Shown one piece after another: positions 60,321 to 64,000 of a stretch of 64,000 bases of DNA. The translations under genes were made by a program, and so were the position numbers. Position 1 is the first letter of the stretch; each line of letters begins with the position of its first letter. The stretch is from Cyathus striatus. Lineage: Eukaryota; Basidiomycota; Agaricomycetes; Agaricales; Nidulariaceae. The stretch spans positions 4,216,001 to 4,280,000 of the forward strand of contig JAOVFP010000009.1 of the NCBI GenBank assembly GCA_025738555.1, in the 5' to 3' direction. Below the pieces are notes generated by a model, which was not told where the DNA came from, ran no database searches, and saw only the letters and a list, made by a program, of their open reading frames with translations.

Positions 60321-62099
60321 GGGCTGCTAACATTTCGAGTTCCTGTTGAGTTTTTTGAGTTACAGTTAAGTTATAGTTGAGTTCCACTTTTGAGCTTGCT
60401 TACCTTTTTCGAGTCGAAGTTAAGTTACCTCAAGTCGCCATTTTTATATTTTGAGTGGACTTAAGTTCCTCTTTTTTTTTTTTTTTTTGGAAAAGTCAAG
60501 TTTCCTTGAGTAAACTTAAGTTCACCACTTATTATTTTTTTTGAGTGAAAGTTGAGTTCCTTTGAGTCAAGTTAAGTTACTCACTTGTGTTTTTTGAGTG
60601 AAAGTCAAGTTCCCTTAAGTCAAGTAGAGAGGCTGCTAACATTTCGAGCTCCTGTTAAGTTTTTTGAGTGGACTTAAGTTCCTCACTAAGTTTTTTTCTG
60701 TGAAAGTCAAGTTCCCTCGAGTTATATTAAGTTTCTATCAGGTGTAAGTTGAGTTCCAAATATTCAAATTTCAAAAGTTCAAGTATACAGTAAGTATACA
60801 CTAATCACTACTATAACTACTGCTCTGTTCCCATACCTCCACCCACCTAATGTTTTCTACAACTCTGCTCAACAATTCCCATGCACACTGCCTGCCTTTA
60901 TCTACACACATTTGCATGTGTGTTGTACTATTCATCACTTACCTCAACTCAAATATTTATCACCACAACATCAACATATGAACACACCATGGGATTGTTG
61001 ATGAGCATGCTTCCTAGTCATCATCCTTAATAGTGAGCAAGTCTTTTCTTAAATTTTTAGCTCAGTTCTTGCTCTTTTTCTTTCAATCTTTTTGCATCAC
61101 TTAATTTAAGTTCATATAAAAAATGCGAGTTACATATATATTTAGTCCTTTATAATAATATGTTCCATGCTTTGTACAGTAGATTATTTTTCTGGAAAAG
61201 TGTATTAATTGTGTGGGAAAGTAAGAGCGGAGGCATGGGAACTATGAGTAGGAGGGTGGGAGATAATGAAAAAAGGTCAAAATGATAAACGAAAGCGTGG
61301 GAAATTTGGAGCGGGGATGCGGACAGCAGTGAACAACAGAAGCAAAGGCATGGTAAGTAGAAGCAGACAGCAATGAGCATCTGAAGTGAAAAGCAGGGGT
61401 GTGGGAAAATATGGGCGGGAGAATGGAAAAGTGAAAAGAGGCCGGAATGACCAGCGAAAGCGTGGGAAAATGTTAGGTGAGGGTGCGGACAGCAGTGAAC
61501 AGCAGAAGTGGAGTCATGGGAAACTATGAGCGGGAGGCGGGAATGATGAAATGCACAGGAAATTGCAAGCAGATTAGAGAAGAAGTGAAAGCATGGGAAA
61601 TGCTGAGCAGGAAGTGGATGGAGTAAACAGCAGAATAATAACAGAAGCATGGGAAATCATGAGTGAGAGTGCAGGATAGTATGAGTAGAGATCAGAATGA
61701 TAGCGGAAGCATGGGAAATTATGAGTGGAGGTGCGGGCAACAATGAGAATGTGCAACTAATAGGAAATGAATAAACATTGAATTATAGGCGTGGGAAACA
61801 GCAGAGCGGGGGCGGGAAACAACACAAACTACTGTATAATTATTGTAAGGTATTCATTATACAACTTGCTTATTTTTCAAGTAAAAGTTAAGTTCCCTTG
61901 AGTAAAGTTGAGTTTCTTGCTTATTTTTTGAGTGAAAGTTAAGTTCCATTGAGTTCCTCACTTAAGCTAAATTCAAGTGTCAGTTGGGTTACCATTGAGT
62001 TACCTTTGAGTGGTAAATGACAACTCAACTCCACTTGAATTTGAGTCAAGTTCCATTTGAGCTCCAGTTGAGTTCCAGTTAAGTTCCTACTTTAAGTTC
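60321..62099. mobile_element. Repeat-core element, right arm
   Basis: Mirror of 14805-16584. Homopolymers differ between copies: a 17-base T run near 60472-60488 against a 13-base A run near 16419, and a 5-base G run near 61808 against a 7-base C run near 15093. Confidence 0.6.
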
Positions 62100-63549
62100 A
62101 TTAAATTCCATTACAAAACACCCATACTTTATTATTGTGCTCATTGTTGTCATGATCCCTTAGCTCATTGTTTCCCATGCCCACCCCTGCCACCAAGGAT
62201 GTGTAAAAATAGTGCCATCACATCAGCCATCAAATTCCTGATAACTCCACTTGCTTCTGATGCATTGATGGTAATTGCATCGCACTTCTTCCATCATCAT
62301 GCTCGGCGGTGAGCATGTATTTTGTGCATTCTTCTCTCACTTTTTGGATTCTTCCTGTAGGTAACATATTGCAGGATGGGTATCATTGATATGATGGTCC
62401 TACACTTACCATACTCTACATGATATGTTTTTCACATTGAACAGTCATTTTGCATGAGTTTTTGTTGTATCATGTAGAGTACATCCTTGGTACTTCCACA
62501 GAGAGAGAAAAACTTAAAGAAAATTTACTTTTAGGGTGTGACAGGGCTGGGTGTGGGCAGTAGCATGAACAATCATAGACCAAATGTAGACCAAGTCCAG
62601 AATAGTCAGGATAATACTTGAGCTTGGTTCTGGAATAGAACAAACATCTGCCCAGACTGCACAAGATCCAGTGGACACTGACTAAGACTTGTGTCCTGTA
62701 CATATAAAGAATAATGAAGTTGCCAACGAAGTAGCTTCAGAAATGTGTTAAAGTCACATCAAAGATAAAGGTAAGCACCATAAACCAGTAAGTAATAATT
62801 TCCTTACTATGTTGTGCTATTTATCATTTCCTACCACTGTAAGTATATATATAAGTGTGTACCAGGTAGTGGATGACTTCCCATAAGGATTTAGAGAATT
62901 TAGCCAGCTATAATTTTAAGGTCCGACTGATCACATGATTTATCTATTTCCTGGCTAACCCATAAGGTGACCATGCAAACTCATCAACCAGTTTAGAACT
63001 CTAAATTCACTGCTTTCCATGGATCCACTTTCTCTTGCACTACAAGATGACCCCCACTCTCTCATTCTCACAGATCCACATGAAGAAGAGCAGGCAATAC
63101 TGTAAAATGTATATATTATCTGCCGTAGTTACAATGAAATCATGATGTATGTAGTCTGTAGGTTACTGTAGGTTACTAAATAGGAAGGGTGCCGATTCTC
63201 ACATCTCTAGGGAAGCTGATACATGAGGCAGTCATAACAACCTATTAGCGATACAACAAGGTGTGTCTGCATCCCACCTTTATCCTGCCATCAGCCTTGC
63301 TGCTTGCTTCTGAGTTCATTTCATCTCAATTTTAGATCGACTCAAAATAGGTATTAATTAATGAATGAACTACACTGTGATGTCAATCAAAAGCTTTGTG
63401 TACTGGCCAAAATCATAGGCATAAAATGCAGGTTTCTTGCTCTTTTTTGGGACAATATATCATGATCTATTGTCACTCCCTTGCAGTGATAAGTATTATG
63501 AAGAACTCTTGATTTAATTTAATTTTTTAGAAATTGTTACATTTTGAGC
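62100..63549. other. No recognised gene (right arm)
   Basis: Mirror of 13355-14804. Confidence 0.4.
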
Positions 63550-63796
63550 TCTTTACACTTAGCCATGTGTTCTGTACAGATCCGTGCAGAATCCATACAG
63601 AATTTTCGGAATCCATGTGGAATCTGCACAGATTTTTTTTCATTTTGGCAGAGGTTTTTTTGGGTCTGTACAGATTCCTCACAGATTCGAAAATTCTGTA
63701 CGGATTATGCAGAATTCCAAGGAATTCTGCATTACAGACCTGAAAATTCTGTACAGAATCTGTACAGAATTTTATTATACTTATTTCCTTGCATGT
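63550..63796. repeat. GTAC-rich palindromic module, right arm, outer
   Basis: Mirror of 13107-13354. One G is missing in CAGATTCGAAAATTC near 63688 relative to the left arm. Confidence 0.7.
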
Positions 63797-64000
63797 GACA
63801 CTCTGCATTAAGCATGACACTAGGTGTTGAGTGTGACACTATATGTTAAATGTGACACTATAAGCGTGACACTAGGTGCTGAGTGTGATACTAGGTGTTG
63901 AGTGTGACACTAGGTGTTGAGTGTGACACTATACATTAAATGTGACACTATGCATTAAGCGTGACACTAAGCATTGAGTGTGACACTAAGTGTTGAGTGT
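63797..64000. repeat. 19-bp GTGTCAC satellite, outer array, right arm (continues past window)
   Basis: Mirror of 12923-13106 with one extra 19-bp unit. It is still matching the left arm at the last base of the window. Confidence 0.9.

Larger units (their letters stand above)
38978..64000 (-). repeat. Right arm of giant inverted repeat, 25.0 kb visible, runs off the window
   Basis: Reverse complement of 12923-37909. Differences seen include homopolymer length changes, one extra 19-bp satellite unit in each of two arrays, and a few small substitutions or indels. No mobile element is present in only one arm. Confidence 0.97.

Overview
The window reads as transposon-dense, AT-rich nuclear DNA of a fungus, most likely a basidiomycete of Agaricomycetes type. 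The inference rests on short (about 45-60 bp) GT-AG introns, a fungal Helitron Rep/helicase, a PIF/Harbinger transposase of the form common in mushroom genomes, a Pns1/CTL-type transporter, and basidiomycete transposon-associated ORFs. I see no bacterial operons, no rRNA and no canonical tRNA gene. Almost every protein-coding trace is a transposon relic; host-gene traces are an hsp90 fragment and a choline-transporter-like gene.

The dominant structure is a giant inverted repeat. Positions 12923-37909 (left arm, about 25.0 kb) are repeated in reverse complement at 38978-64000 (right arm, about 25.0 kb, still running at the window edge), separated by a 1068-bp unique spacer at 37910-38977. Paired positions sum to about 76.88-76.92 kb throughout. 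Every mobile element I recognise in one arm (hAT-like element, solo LTR, satellites, repeat-core element, transporter gene) is in the other with the same target-site duplication. The differences I could read are mainly homopolymer lengths and tandem-repeat copy number. So the duplication is either very recent or an assembly fold-back of one locus. The inner junction lies inside a PIF/Harbinger transposase gene: the left arm has only its 5' part, while the right arm plus spacer carry the whole (decayed) gene and the end of a second, convergent Harbinger-type ORF.

Left of the palindrome, 1-7.4 kb is a decayed Helitron Rep/helicase, interrupted by a 397-bp Harbinger-type MITE with TAA target duplication and by a 1.6-kb element made of iterated short motifs. 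At 7.6-9.5 kb two diverged copies of an unidentified gene segment follow; the second contains an hsp90 fragment that keeps its introns, as expected of DNA-level gene capture. At 10.5-12.6 kb lies an element with 231-bp terminal inverted repeats, one of which is extended by about 20 copies of an 18-bp minisatellite.

Inside each arm, from outside to centre: 19-bp GTGTCAC satellite and GTAC-rich module; a 1.8-kb repeat-core element; a long stretch with nothing recognisable; the CTL/Pns1-like transporter; a transposon-associated ORF; a shortened copy of the Helitron-interrupting element; a second GTAC module, 19-bp satellite and solo LTR nested together; a non-autonomous hAT element splitting a retroelement-type ORF; a small possible four-exon gene; a pyrimidine-rich zone; and the Harbinger transposase at the centre.
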